In this document: in pieces, positions 35,134 to 43,169 of the stretch
Position numbering within the stretch: the first letter of the stretch is position 1
How the letters are laid out: each line of letters opens with the position of its first letter
Assembly (NCBI RefSeq): GCF_000959365.1
Contig: NZ_CP009555.1
Span: forward strand, 2,976,001 to 3,040,000
Origin: Burkholderia oklahomensis C6786
GTDB lineage: Bacteria > Pseudomonadota > Gammaproteobacteria > Burkholderiales > Burkholderiaceae
DNA length: 64,000 nucleotides
Direction: 5' to 3'
Program-made: the position numbers and the translations under genes
Notes under the pieces: generated by a model
What the model was told of the DNA's origin: nothing
What the model saw: the letters and a program-made list of their open reading frames with translations, nothing else
Database searches by the model: none

Positions 35134-35180
35134 GCACAAAATATTGTGACGAGGTGAATGCTAAATACCAGATGTTGTAT
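35134..35180. promoter_or_regulatory. Tandem NrdR-like boxes upstream of nrdD
   Basis: Box 1, 35134-35149, GCACAAAATATTGTGA, matches the NrdR pattern (ACAC-A-ATAT...GTGT type) at about 13 of 16 positions, with perfect arms CACAA and TTGTG. Box 2, 35165-35180, ATACCAGATGTTGTAT, matches about 11 of 16. The centres are 31 bp apart, the usual three-turn spacing of NrdR box pairs. Confidence 0.7.
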
Positions 35181-35685
35181 GGGTCAACGGCGATCCGGCG
35201 AAGTTTGGCGCGCGCTTGACGGCGATTAAGGCGCGGCGAATTAGGGCTGCGACATCGGCGACCGGGTTGCGCGGATCGGAGGGGCGAGGGAGGAGCGGAT
35301 GGCCGAGTTTGTCGCGCTGCCTCGGCAGGACGACTTCGGCGCGCGTCGAACGGACGCTTGTCGGCGCGTGCGCGTTGCCGATGCACGAGCGTCCGACATC
35401 CGAACGCGAGCGAAGCATGAACAACGAATCGAGGGCGCGCTTCGCACGCATGCGATGTCATGCAGGCCGATTTTCCGTCGACGATGAGTGGCCTAGGGTC
35501 GGGCACGTTCGCGCATCATGCTGTCGGTGATGAACGAGCGAAGAGACCGGCTCGCCGCGGCCGCAGCCGCGCGACGAACGACGAGCGATGAACGACGAAC
35601 GACGAACGACGAACGATCCGCCTTCGATGAACGGCGGGCGCCCCGCGTTCGGCGCAACGACGAGCGAGGTTGTCGAAAGTGAGCG
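35181..35685. other. Intergenic region between nrdD and nnrS-2
   Basis: About 500 bp with no supported gene. Several short frames overlap on both strands but none has a ribosome-binding site or recognisable family. It contains a heptamer tandem repeat (35573-35614). Confidence 0.45.
35573..35614. repeat. Heptanucleotide tandem repeat, six copies
   Basis: Six head-to-tail copies of a 7-base unit: GACGAAC four times with GACGAGC and GATGAAC as variant second and third units. It is non-coding and could vary in copy number between strains (inference). Confidence 0.85.
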
Positions 35686-35718
35686 AGCGTGCCGCGCGCA
35701 ACCGTCGCGCGGCACGCT
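35686..35718 (-). terminator. Long hairpin at the 3' end of nnrS-2
   Basis: Perfect 13-bp arms AGCGTGCCGCGCG (35686-35698) and CGCGCGGCACGCT (35706-35718) around a 7-base loop. The stem touches the nnrS-2 stop codon. On the minus strand CACTTTCG follows, a weak T-rich tail. Confidence 0.7.
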
Positions 35719-36941
35719 TACTTGCCGGGTTTCGCGTCCGAACCGGATGGAATCATGCCGGGCGACGTCAGGCGGCCGGCATAGCGCGCCAGATAGACGA
35801 CCAGCGCGGCGGACCACCCGATGCCGGCGACGACGAGCCATTGGGCGGTCGCGGCGGGGGCGAGCCACGGCCCGAGTATGCGCGCGAGCGTGGCGACGAT
35901 CAGGAGCCCGTAGCAGACGCGTTCGGCGGCTCGTGCGACCTGTTCGCGTCCCGTGTGCTCGAGCGCAGTGCGCGTGATCATGCCGACGATCGCGCAGCCG
36001 ATCGCGCCCGTCGTGAACGTGTGCAGCGCGAGCGAATGCGCGACGAGCCCATACGCGCTCAAGCCGATCAGTGCGAAGCCGGCCGCGATCGACGCATACG
36101 CGACGTGCAGGATCGACAGCATCGGCCGCCGCCCGACCGCCCAGAAGCGCCAGCCGACGAGCCGCGCCGCGTGCAGCGCGGCGGCCGTCCACGCGAGCGC
36201 GGCGATCGCCCAGGCGGGTGCGCCGGCCGCATCGACCACGAGCGCCGCCAACGTGACCGACATCACCGACGATTCGACGATCCGCCACTGCTTCACCGGC
36301 AACCGGGGCAGCGCGGCGGCCGTGATCGACGGGATGATGCGGCCGCCGATGATGACGATGAAGAGCACGAGGAAACCCGCGGCAAGATCGGCGCAGCGCA
36401 GCGCCCATGCGGCGTGTCCTTGCCGGACCCACAAGTGAAATAGCGCGTTGAGCACGGCGAGCATGCCGAGCGCGACGGGCAGGAAGATCCCGTGGCGATT
36501 CTTCGCGCCGACCAGCGCGCGGACGAGCGCATAGGCGACCGCAGGCAGGAACGCGATGTCGACGGCCGCCGCGATCCATCCGGGGCCCGTCCACATCAGC
36601 ACGCGGCCCGCGAGCCACAGCAGCCACAGCGCGACGAGCGACGGGCCTTGCGCGGGATTCGTCGACGTCCACGTGCGCACCGACGTCAGCAGGAAGCCGG
36701 ACACGATCGCACCGGCGAAGCCGAAGATCATTTCGTGTGCGTGCCAGAAAAGGCCGCTCATCGGTGGCGCGTGGCCTGCCCAGTCGCGGCCCGCGAGCGC
36801 GCCGAGCCATGCGAGCATCGCGATCGCGCCGAAGCATGCGCCGCCGAGATAGAAGGGCCGGAAGCCGGTCGACCACAGCGCGCTGCGGCGGCCGTCAGGC
36901 TGCGCGAGCGCGTTGCGGTCCGTCGAGCGGGCGAGCAGCAT
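35718..36941 (-). CDS. nnrS: NnrS family haem-copper membrane protein (copy 2)
   Basis: A 407-residue polytopic protein with about 12 helices, paralogous to the copy at 20525: STGFRPFYLGGACFGAIAML, GLFWHAHEMIFGFAGAIVSGFLLTSVRTWTS and HTFTTGAIGCAIVGMITRTALEHTGRE. The ATG at 36941 follows AAGGGGAACGTC; the frame's upstream extension overlaps the promoter. An NsrR-type dyad lies 19 bp upstream. Expected role: protection against NO-derived iron complexes. It is separated from the norB cluster by 144 bp and has its own operator. Confidence 0.92.
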   Translation of the reverse strand: MLLARSTDRNALAQPDGRRSALWSTGFRPFYLGGACFGAIAMLAWLGALAGRDWAGHAPPMSGLFWHAHEMIFGFAGAIVSGFLLTSVRTWTSTNPAQGPSLVALWLLWLAGRVLMWTGPGWIAAAVDIAFLPAVAYALVRALVGAKNRHGIFLPVALGMLAVLNALFHLWVRQGHAAWALRCADLAAGFLVLFIVIIGGRIIPSITAAALPRLPVKQWRIVESSVMSVTLAALVVDAAGAPAWAIAALAWTAAALHAARLVGWRFWAVGRRPMLSILHVAYASIAAGFALIGLSAYGLVAHSLALHTFTTGAIGCAIVGMITRTALEHTGREQVARAAERVCYGLLIVATLARILGPWLAPAATAQWLVVAGIGWSAALVVYLARYAGRLTSPGMIPSGSDAKPGK

Positions 36942-36959
36942 GACGTTCCCCTTTTCGAT

Positions 36960-36982
36960 ATGTTGCTTTATAAATGCATCAT
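36960..36982. promoter_or_regulatory. NsrR-type operator upstream of nnrS-2
   Basis: Halves ATGTTGCTTTA and AAATGCATCAT around a single T; 8 of 11 positions are symmetric. The outer pairing also includes ATATG and CATAT. It ends 19 bp upstream of the nnrS-2 ATG. Confidence 0.72.
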
Positions 36983-37085
36983 ATAGAACAAACGCGCGCA
37001 AGCCTTGCGACAAGATTGCACGGCCGCGGCCTTGTTCGAGCGCAAGGCCGCCGTGTCGGACCGTTGACGTCGCGTAGGCGGTGAT

Positions 37086-38207
37086 CTAAAGGGGACGTTT
37101 GCCGATGTCTCGGCGCGTCTTCGCTTGACGCGCGAGCCCGATGCCGATCGCGAGCGTCACGGCGAAGCTCGCGATCGCGACGGCGGCGGCTTCGCCGCCC
37201 GCGCGCCGCAGCGTGAACGCGTCGAGGAGGCCGCCCGCGACGCGCAGCGCGACGGCCGCATGCAGCAGCGCGAGCGGCGCATAGAAGAACGGCCGATATG
37301 CGACGCGCAACCGTGCGATGGCCGGCACGATGATCGGCGTGTGCCCGAGGATCATCGAGAACACGAAGCCGAGCGTGAGCGCGTGCAGGGCGGCGTCGTG
37401 CGCCGGATGGCCGGGCGCGAGCGCGCCGTCGAGACCGAGCGCGCCGCTCACGGCGAGCCAGCCATAGCCGGACAGCAGGCAGACGGCGATGAAGCGCGTG
37501 AGGCCGCGCTCGCGCACCGTGCGGCGCGCGATGTCGTAGCGGATCAGCCATAGCGCGAGCAGCAACTCGCCCGCGCCGAACAGCCGCAGCGCGGGCAGCG
37601 GCTGCCACGGCGCGAGCGTCGCGGCGGCGGGCAGCAGCGACGCAATGCCGCAGAAGAGGGCGCTCGCGCTGCGCGGCAGCGGGCGCACGCGCGTAAGCTC
37701 GAGCCGCTCGGCGGCGATCGTCAGGATCACGAACGCGAGCCACCATGGTACGGCTGAAAACGGATCGCCCGTCAGCAGCCAGACGACGTTGCCCGCCCAC
37801 CAGCACGCGACGCTTGCTGCGAGCACCCACAGAAACAGCGCCGATTGCCGCCGCAGCATCGCGGCGCCGACGACGAGCGCGACGCTCGCCGCGCCGACGA
37901 GCAGCGTGGCGGAGAGCGCCGGCGGCGCGCCCGCGAGCAGCGCGATGCCCGCTGCGACGGCCGCGGCCGGCACGAGATACGCTCGGCGCGTGCCGAGCGC
38001 GACCGCGCGCTCGATGCCGATCACCGCGCCGAAAAAGACCGGAATCATCAGGACGCCGTGCCAAGCGAGCTTCGACGCGGCGTGCGCGGGCACGGCCGCA
38101 CCGAGCCGCGCGAGGCCCGTCAACACCGCGCACGCGAGCAGCGCGACGATGATGCCGGCCGCCGCGGCGCGGACGATCGGATGACAGAGGGACGCGGTCG
38201 GTCGCAT
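37086..38207 (-). CDS. Polytopic membrane protein of the norB cluster (NnrS-like layout)
   Basis: A 373-residue protein with about 12 helices. One segment, HDAALHALTLGFVFSMILGH followed by TPIIVPA, echoes the NnrS motif HALT-G, so it may be a distant relative; otherwise I do not recognise the family. The ATG at 38207 (MRPTASLCHPIVRAA) is used; a TTG four codons earlier is possible. It lies 34 bp after the DUF59 gene and 448 bp from the norB 3' end on the same strand, so it is probably in the norB transcript. A haem, copper or NO-linked role is inferred from context. Confidence 0.7.
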   Translation of the reverse strand: MRPTASLCHPIVRAAAAGIIVALLACAVLTGLARLGAAVPAHAASKLAWHGVLMIPVFFGAVIGIERAVALGTRRAYLVPAAAVAAGIALLAGAPPALSATLLVGAASVALVVGAAMLRRQSALFLWVLAASVACWWAGNVVWLLTGDPFSAVPWWLAFVILTIAAERLELTRVRPLPRSASALFCGIASLLPAAATLAPWQPLPALRLFGAGELLLALWLIRYDIARRTVRERGLTRFIAVCLLSGYGWLAVSGALGLDGALAPGHPAHDAALHALTLGFVFSMILGHTPIIVPAIARLRVAYRPFFYAPLALLHAAVALRVAGGLLDAFTLRRAGGEAAAVAIASFAVTLAIGIGLARQAKTRRDIGKRPL

Positions 38208-38241
38208 GGCGGTCCGCAAGGGTTGGAAGACGCCTGGCGTG

Positions 38242-38580
38242 CTATGCGATGGGCCAGCCCATCAGTTCGCGCGCGGCGTCGCTCATCATTTTGGGCGCCC
38301 ACGGCGGCTCCCAGACGAGATCGACGTCGACGGGCAGCGCATCGGATGCGAGGTCGCCGAGCGTCGCCTGCACGTCGTCGATCACGACGCCCGCCATCGG
38401 ACAGGCGGGCGACGTCATCGTCATCGTCACGACGATGCGTTCGTCGGTGCGTTCGATCCCGTAGACGAGACCGAGGTCGACGATGTTGACGCCGATCTCC
38501 GGATCGATGACCGCTCGAAGCGCGTCGCGCAGCGCGCGCTCGTCCGGCGTTTCGCTTCGGGTTGCTGAAGAAGTGCACAT
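38242..38580 (-). CDS. DUF59/MIP18-type metal-sulfur cluster assembly factor
   Basis: A 112-residue single-domain DUF59 protein: ALRDALRAVIDPEIGVNIVDLGLVY, MTMTSPACPMAGVV with the conserved Cys, and LVWEPPWAPKMMS. It is a second member of the SufT family in the window but lacks the SufT N-terminal domain. It lies 75 bp downstream of norB and upstream of the membrane protein gene. Its likely job is repair or maturation of Fe-S proteins damaged by NO (inference from family and place). Confidence 0.88.
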   Translation of the reverse strand: MCTSSATRSETPDERALRDALRAVIDPEIGVNIVDLGLVYGIERTDERIVVTMTMTSPACPMAGVVIDDVQATLGDLASDALPVDVDLVWEPPWAPKMMSDAARELMGWPIA

Positions 38581-38655
38581 GATTGGCCCCGAACGGAAGG
38601 AGGGGAGTAGGCCGGCCGCGCATCGCGCGCGGCCGGCAAGTTCAGGAAAGGTTGC

Positions 38656-40944
38656 TTACGTGCGTTGCACGGCCTGTCCGACGGCGCGCTCGTCGGGCTG
38701 CGACGGCGCGGGCCGACGCAGCAGGCGCAGCGCGAACCAGCCGAGATACAGCACGCCGAACGCGAACACGACGTCGCCCGGCACGCGCAGCCACACGAGC
38801 GCGTTCATGATCGGCGCATGCACGATCTCCGGCGAACGCGCATACCAGAGGCCCTTCGTCACGCTGGCGTACGCTTCATAGATGCCCGACGGCAGGATCG
38901 ACAGGAACACCATCATGAAGAGGCCGACGTTGAGCAGCCAGAACGCGGGCTTGAGCAGGCCGTCGCTCCACGCGCTGCGGGCGGATATGCCGCGCAGGCA
39001 GAACAGCATGAGGCCGATGCCGAGCATCCCGTACACGCCGAACAGCGCGGCATGGCCGTGCGCGGGCGTCATGTTGAGGCCCTGCACGTAGTAGAGCGAG
39101 ATCGGCGGATTGATCGAGAAGCCGAGCAGGCCCGCGCCGACGGTATTCCACACGCCGACCGCGACGAAGCAGAGGATCGCCCACTTGTACGACTGGATCC
39201 AGGGCGCGGCGTGCGACTTGCGATACGTCTGCCAGCCTTCGATGCCGACGAGCGCGAGCGGCACCACTTCGCACGCGGAGAACACGGCGCCCACCGCGAT
39301 GATCGACGTCGTCGTGCCGGTGAAGTACAGATGGTGCAGCGTGCCGAGAATGCCGCCGAACAGGAACACGATCGTTTCCATCACGATCGCGCGATTCGCG
39401 CTTTCGAAGCGGATGAGGCCGAGGCGCGCGAAGATGAGGGCGATCACCGCGGTCGCGAACACTTCGAAGAAGCCTTCGACCCACAGGTGCACGAGCCACC
39501 ATCTCCAGTACTCGATCATCGAGTAGTGCGTGTTTTGCCCCCACGCGAGCGACGATGCGTAGAAGAGCCCGATGCATGCGGCGGACAGGAACACCATGCC
39601 GATGAGGCCGCGGCCTTCGGTCGCCCTGTTCTTCAGCGCGGGCATCAGCGCGCGTCCCATCAGGAACAGCCAGAACAGCAGGCCGACGAAGAGCAGGATC
39701 TGCCAGACGCGGCCCATGCTCGTATAGGCGAGGCCCTGGTTGCCGATCCAGAACGCATAGTTCGTGCCGAGATGCTTGAGCGTGCCGAGCCAGCCGGTGA
39801 CGGTCGAGCCGACGACGATGAAGATCAGCGCCCAGAACAGCGCGTCGACGCCGAGCTTCTGCAGGCGCGGTTCGCGGCCCGACAGGAGCGGCGAAATGTA
39901 GAGGCCCGTTGCGAGCCATGCGGTCGCGATCCATAGCACGCCGAACTGCGTGTGGATCGTGCGGCTCACGATCCACGGCATCACGTCGGCGAGCGGAATG
40001 CCGAAGAAGCTGTGGCCTTCGACCGCATAGTGCGCGGTGATCGCGCCCATCAGGACCTGCGTGAGCAGCAGGCCGATCACGACGTAGAAATACTTCTTCG
40101 TCGCGCGCATCGACGGCGTCGGCTTCACGTTGACGAGCGGATCGTTCGTCGGCACGGCGAGCGGCGTGTCGTGCTCGCCGTGCGCGGTGTGATACCAGAT
40201 CATCCCGGCGATCGCGCCGAGCAGGATGATCACGCTCGCGATCGACCACATGCCGTTCGCGGCCGTCGGCGTGTTGCCGACGAGCGGCTCGTGCGGCCAG
40301 TTGTTCGTGTACGTGACGCCCGTTTCGCCCGGACGGTCGGTCGTGGCCGACCATGCGGACCAGAAGAAGAACGACGCGAGCGCCGTGCGGTCGGCCGCGC
40401 CCGGCACCGAGCCCGCCGTCATCGCGTATTGATCGCGCAGCGTGTCGAGCGACGAATCGGCGCCGAACAATGCTTCGTAGTGCTCGGCGACTTGCAGCGT
40501 CGCGTCGGCACGCGCGTCCGACAGCGTGAGGCGATCGCTTGCGGCGTCGTAGCGGTTCGCGCGCATCTCATGCTTCAGGCGCGCATCGAGCATGCCTTGC
40601 TGATCGACCGGCAGCTTCGCGTACGGCGCGCCGAATTGCTGGCGCGCCCACGCTTCGCGCAGTTCGAGCGCTTCGCGATGCAGCCAGTCCGCCGACCAGT
40701 CCGGCGCGACGTAGCTGCCGTGGCCCCAGACGGTGCCGAGTTGCTGGCCGCCCGACGCGAGCCACACTTGCTGACCGCGCTTGATCTGGTCGCCAGTGAA
40801 AATGACGCGCCCATTTTCGCTGACGACCGTGTTCGGAATCGGCGGTGCGGTGAGATAGATGTCTCTGCCGAGCCATAGCAGGACGGCGAATGACGCGAGG
40901 CAGACGAGCCCGAGCCATGTCCATAGACGACGTGTGGAGCGCAT
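38656..40944 (-). CDS. norB: Quinol-dependent nitric oxide reductase (qNor)
   Basis: Single-subunit haem b/FeB enzyme that reduces NO to N2O with quinol. Its 762 residues match qNor, where a cytochrome c-like N-terminal extension without haem is fused to the NorB core. The N-terminus has helix LWTWLGLVCLASFAVLLWLG and a periplasmic domain with ASGGQQLGTVWGHGSYVAPD. Core stretches: VEGHSFFGIPLADVMPW, RTIHTQFGVLWIA and NMTPAHGHAALFGVYGMLG. The ATG at 40944 follows AAAGGAGAGAGG. No norC gene is nearby, as expected. An NsrR-type dyad lies 76 bp upstream. It detoxifies NO or serves denitrification. Confidence 0.97.
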   Translation of the reverse strand: MRSTRRLWTWLGLVCLASFAVLLWLGRDIYLTAPPIPNTVVSENGRVIFTGDQIKRGQQVWLASGGQQLGTVWGHGSYVAPDWSADWLHREALELREAWARQQFGAPYAKLPVDQQGMLDARLKHEMRANRYDAASDRLTLSDARADATLQVAEHYEALFGADSSLDTLRDQYAMTAGSVPGAADRTALASFFFWSAWSATTDRPGETGVTYTNNWPHEPLVGNTPTAANGMWSIASVIILLGAIAGMIWYHTAHGEHDTPLAVPTNDPLVNVKPTPSMRATKKYFYVVIGLLLTQVLMGAITAHYAVEGHSFFGIPLADVMPWIVSRTIHTQFGVLWIATAWLATGLYISPLLSGREPRLQKLGVDALFWALIFIVVGSTVTGWLGTLKHLGTNYAFWIGNQGLAYTSMGRVWQILLFVGLLFWLFLMGRALMPALKNRATEGRGLIGMVFLSAACIGLFYASSLAWGQNTHYSMIEYWRWWLVHLWVEGFFEVFATAVIALIFARLGLIRFESANRAIVMETIVFLFGGILGTLHHLYFTGTTTSIIAVGAVFSACEVVPLALVGIEGWQTYRKSHAAPWIQSYKWAILCFVAVGVWNTVGAGLLGFSINPPISLYYVQGLNMTPAHGHAALFGVYGMLGIGLMLFCLRGISARSAWSDGLLKPAFWLLNVGLFMMVFLSILPSGIYEAYASVTKGLWYARSPEIVHAPIMNALVWLRVPGDVVFAFGVLYLGWFALRLLRRPAPSQPDERAVGQAVQRT

Positions 40945-41019
40945 GACCTCTCTCCTTTCAAGAGGGTGGGATGTGGAGAAAACGTTCAATGCGACGGCGG
41001 CACAACGGACCGTCGATTA

Positions 41020-41042
41020 AACATGCACAATAAATGTATGTT
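41020..41042. promoter_or_regulatory. NsrR-type operator upstream of norB
   Basis: Halves AACATGCACAA and AAATGTATGTT around one T, with arms AAACATGCA and TGTATGTTT pairing at 8 of 9 positions. It lies 76-98 bp upstream of the norB ATG. It shares AACATGC and the central AATA with the nsrR site. Confidence 0.82.
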
Positions 41043-41586
41043 TGAGTGGATGGTATGAGACGGGTATGCGCTTGTAAAGGCTCGAAGCGGTGCCGGGGCG
41101 ATGCGACGCGGTTGCGCAGCGCATGCGGCCGGCCGTGAAGGCGCGCCGATATTGGGTCGCGGGGCGTTACGGGAAAGACTGCGTGTCAATTGGTCGCGGG
41201 CGGGTATGGCGTCGCGGCGCGGGTTGCCGTGGTGGCCGCGATTGCGCGCGGTGTGTGAGCGCAACGCGGAGCAGACGAGCCGTGCGTCACGTGGCCGGTG
41301 ATGCGAGAGCGATGAGGCGGGGTGACGTTCAGCGCGAGACGACGGGCACGATGTGGCGGCTGACGTGAACGAACGAGCGGCAGCGGGCTTTAAGCGTGAC
41401 GGCGCGAAGGCGTGACGACGAGAAAGTGCGGAATACGAAGAGAAGCAAGACAATCAGTCGCCGGATGCGGCGCCGAGCCCGTTCTGAACGACAAGAAAAA
41501 CCGCGTTGCGCGTCGACCGGGCGCGCACGCGGCTCGTCGTGCGGATCGTCGTGCGGCGAACCGCCGCAGCGCGGCGGCCCGCATCG
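41043..41586. other. Intergenic region between norB promoter and alkB end
   Basis: About 540 bp with no supported gene; frames crossing it are Arg-rich and lack ribosome-binding sites. A hairpin CCGCCGC / GCGGCGG at 41561-41577 with a 3-base loop lies just after the alkB-like stop on its strand and may end that transcript. Confidence 0.45.
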
Positions 41587-42750
41587 TCACGTGTTCGCGA
41601 CGGCCAGATCCGCGAGCACCTTCTGCCGGATCGAAGGCTTGATGTTCGATTGCACCATGTCCGCGCCGTAGTGCGCGACGACGCGCGGATTCATCACCCG
41701 GAACCATAGCGGCGGCACATATGCGAGCAGGATCATCGCCGCATAGCCGGCGGGCAATTGAGGCGAATCGTCGAAGTGCCGCAGCGCCTGATACGAGCGC
41801 GTCGGATTCGCGTGATGATCGGCGTGGCGCTGCAGCTGATAGAGGAACAGGTTGGTCACCACGTGGTTGCTGTTCCACGAATGCTGCGGCGTGCAGCGCT
41901 CGTAGCGCCCGGTCGGCAACTGCTTGCGGCCGAGTCCGTAGTGCTCGACGTAGTTCACGACCTCGAGCAGCGACGCGCCGTACGCCGCCTGGATCAGCAG
42001 GAACGGGATCACCTTCGTGCCGCCGAACGCGATCGCGGCGCCCCACAGCGCGACCGTCATCGCCCACGCCTGCAACACTTCGTTGCGCCAAGACACGGCC
42101 GAGCGGCCGCTGCGCGCGAGCCGCTGCCGCTCGAGCCGCCACGCGGACGCGACGCTGCCGGTCACGGTGCGCGGCAAGAACGCCCAGAACGATTCGCCGT
42201 AGCGCGCGCTCGCGGGATCGTTCGGCGTCGCGACGCGCACGTGATGGCCGCGATTGTGCTCGACGAAGAAGTGACCGTACGCGACGGGCGCGAGCGTGAT
42301 CTTCGCGAGCCAGCGCTCGAAAGAGCTCGTCTTGTGGCCGAGCTCGTGCGCGGTGTTGATCGAGATGCCGGTCGCCGCGCCGAGCGACAGCGCGAAGCCG
42401 ACATAGTCGTGCCACGCGAGCGAGTGCGTGCTCACGATCCACATCGCGCCCGCGAACGAGACGTAGACGATGAAGGTCGCGAGATAGACGACGTAGCGGT
42501 AGTAGCGGTCGTTTTCGAGCTGAGGCACGACGGAGTCAGGCGGATTCTCGCTGTCGACGCCGATCAGCATGTCGAGAACCGGAATGACGCCGAACGCGAA
42601 GAGCGGCCCGAACCACCAGAAGATGTGCCAGCCGGTCGACAGCGCGAGGAACGCGGCCAGGAGCGGCAGCGTGATCGTCAGCGCGCCGAGCAGCCACCAA
42701 TAGCGCTTTGTGTCGGTCCAGCCCGTCGATGCCGGTTGCTGAGTTGCCAT
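41587..42750 (-). CDS. alkB: Alkane 1-monooxygenase (AlkB-type membrane di-iron hydroxylase)
   Basis: Integral-membrane non-haem di-iron enzyme that hydroxylates terminal methyl groups of alkanes with O2 and rubredoxin electrons. It has 387 residues. Histidine boxes: NTAHELGHKTS, EHNRGHHVRVA and QLQRHADHHANP, plus the AlkB-specific NYVEHYGLGRK. Several helices precede the boxes. The ATG at 42750 follows GGAGGGAGACA. No rubredoxin gene is next to it. The chain-length range is unknown; relatives such as xylene or fatty-acid hydroxylases are possible. Confidence 0.93.
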   Translation of the reverse strand: MATQQPASTGWTDTKRYWWLLGALTITLPLLAAFLALSTGWHIFWWFGPLFAFGVIPVLDMLIGVDSENPPDSVVPQLENDRYYRYVVYLATFIVYVSFAGAMWIVSTHSLAWHDYVGFALSLGAATGISINTAHELGHKTSSFERWLAKITLAPVAYGHFFVEHNRGHHVRVATPNDPASARYGESFWAFLPRTVTGSVASAWRLERQRLARSGRSAVSWRNEVLQAWAMTVALWGAAIAFGGTKVIPFLLIQAAYGASLLEVVNYVEHYGLGRKQLPTGRYERCTPQHSWNSNHVVTNLFLYQLQRHADHHANPTRSYQALRHFDDSPQLPAGYAAMILLAYVPPLWFRVMNPRVVAHYGADMVQSNIKPSIRQKVLADLAVANT

Positions 42751-43169
42751 TGTCTCCCTCCATGTTGGGTACCGATTTTGTTGTGCTCCGGTTTATTGCG
42801 TACGCAAGCGATTGTCGCTCGCGCCGACGAGTTCATGCCCGTTGCGCTGATTTATACGTGCTTAATCATCGTTCAGCCAAACATTCGGATTAGGGCGCAA
42901 CCTCCAAACAGCGGAACAGCCGGGCGCGCCGCCATGTCGCTTGCGCCGAGCGACGATTCAAACATCCGTGTATTCCATGATTGCGGAACGAGCAGCATAT
43001 AAAACCGAGGGTAATTGCGTATATTTAGGGGCGGCGCAAGAAGCATGAAAGCTCGATACTGAGCGTTTTTTTCCTGCATGGCGAGCCTATTCGCCGTTCC
43101 TGCGCCGCGTCCGCCTCGATACAGTTCGCATTCGCAATTTTTCGTTTTTCTTTCGCAGAGGTCTACCCC
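42751..43169. other. Divergent control region alkB / photolyase
   Basis: About 420 bp, somewhat AT-richer than its surroundings, with no supported gene. A perfect 12-bp palindrome TTGCGTACGCAA lies at 42796-42807, 46 bp upstream of the alkB start, and may be an operator. A run of T-rich sequence lies just before the photolyase start. Confidence 0.55.
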
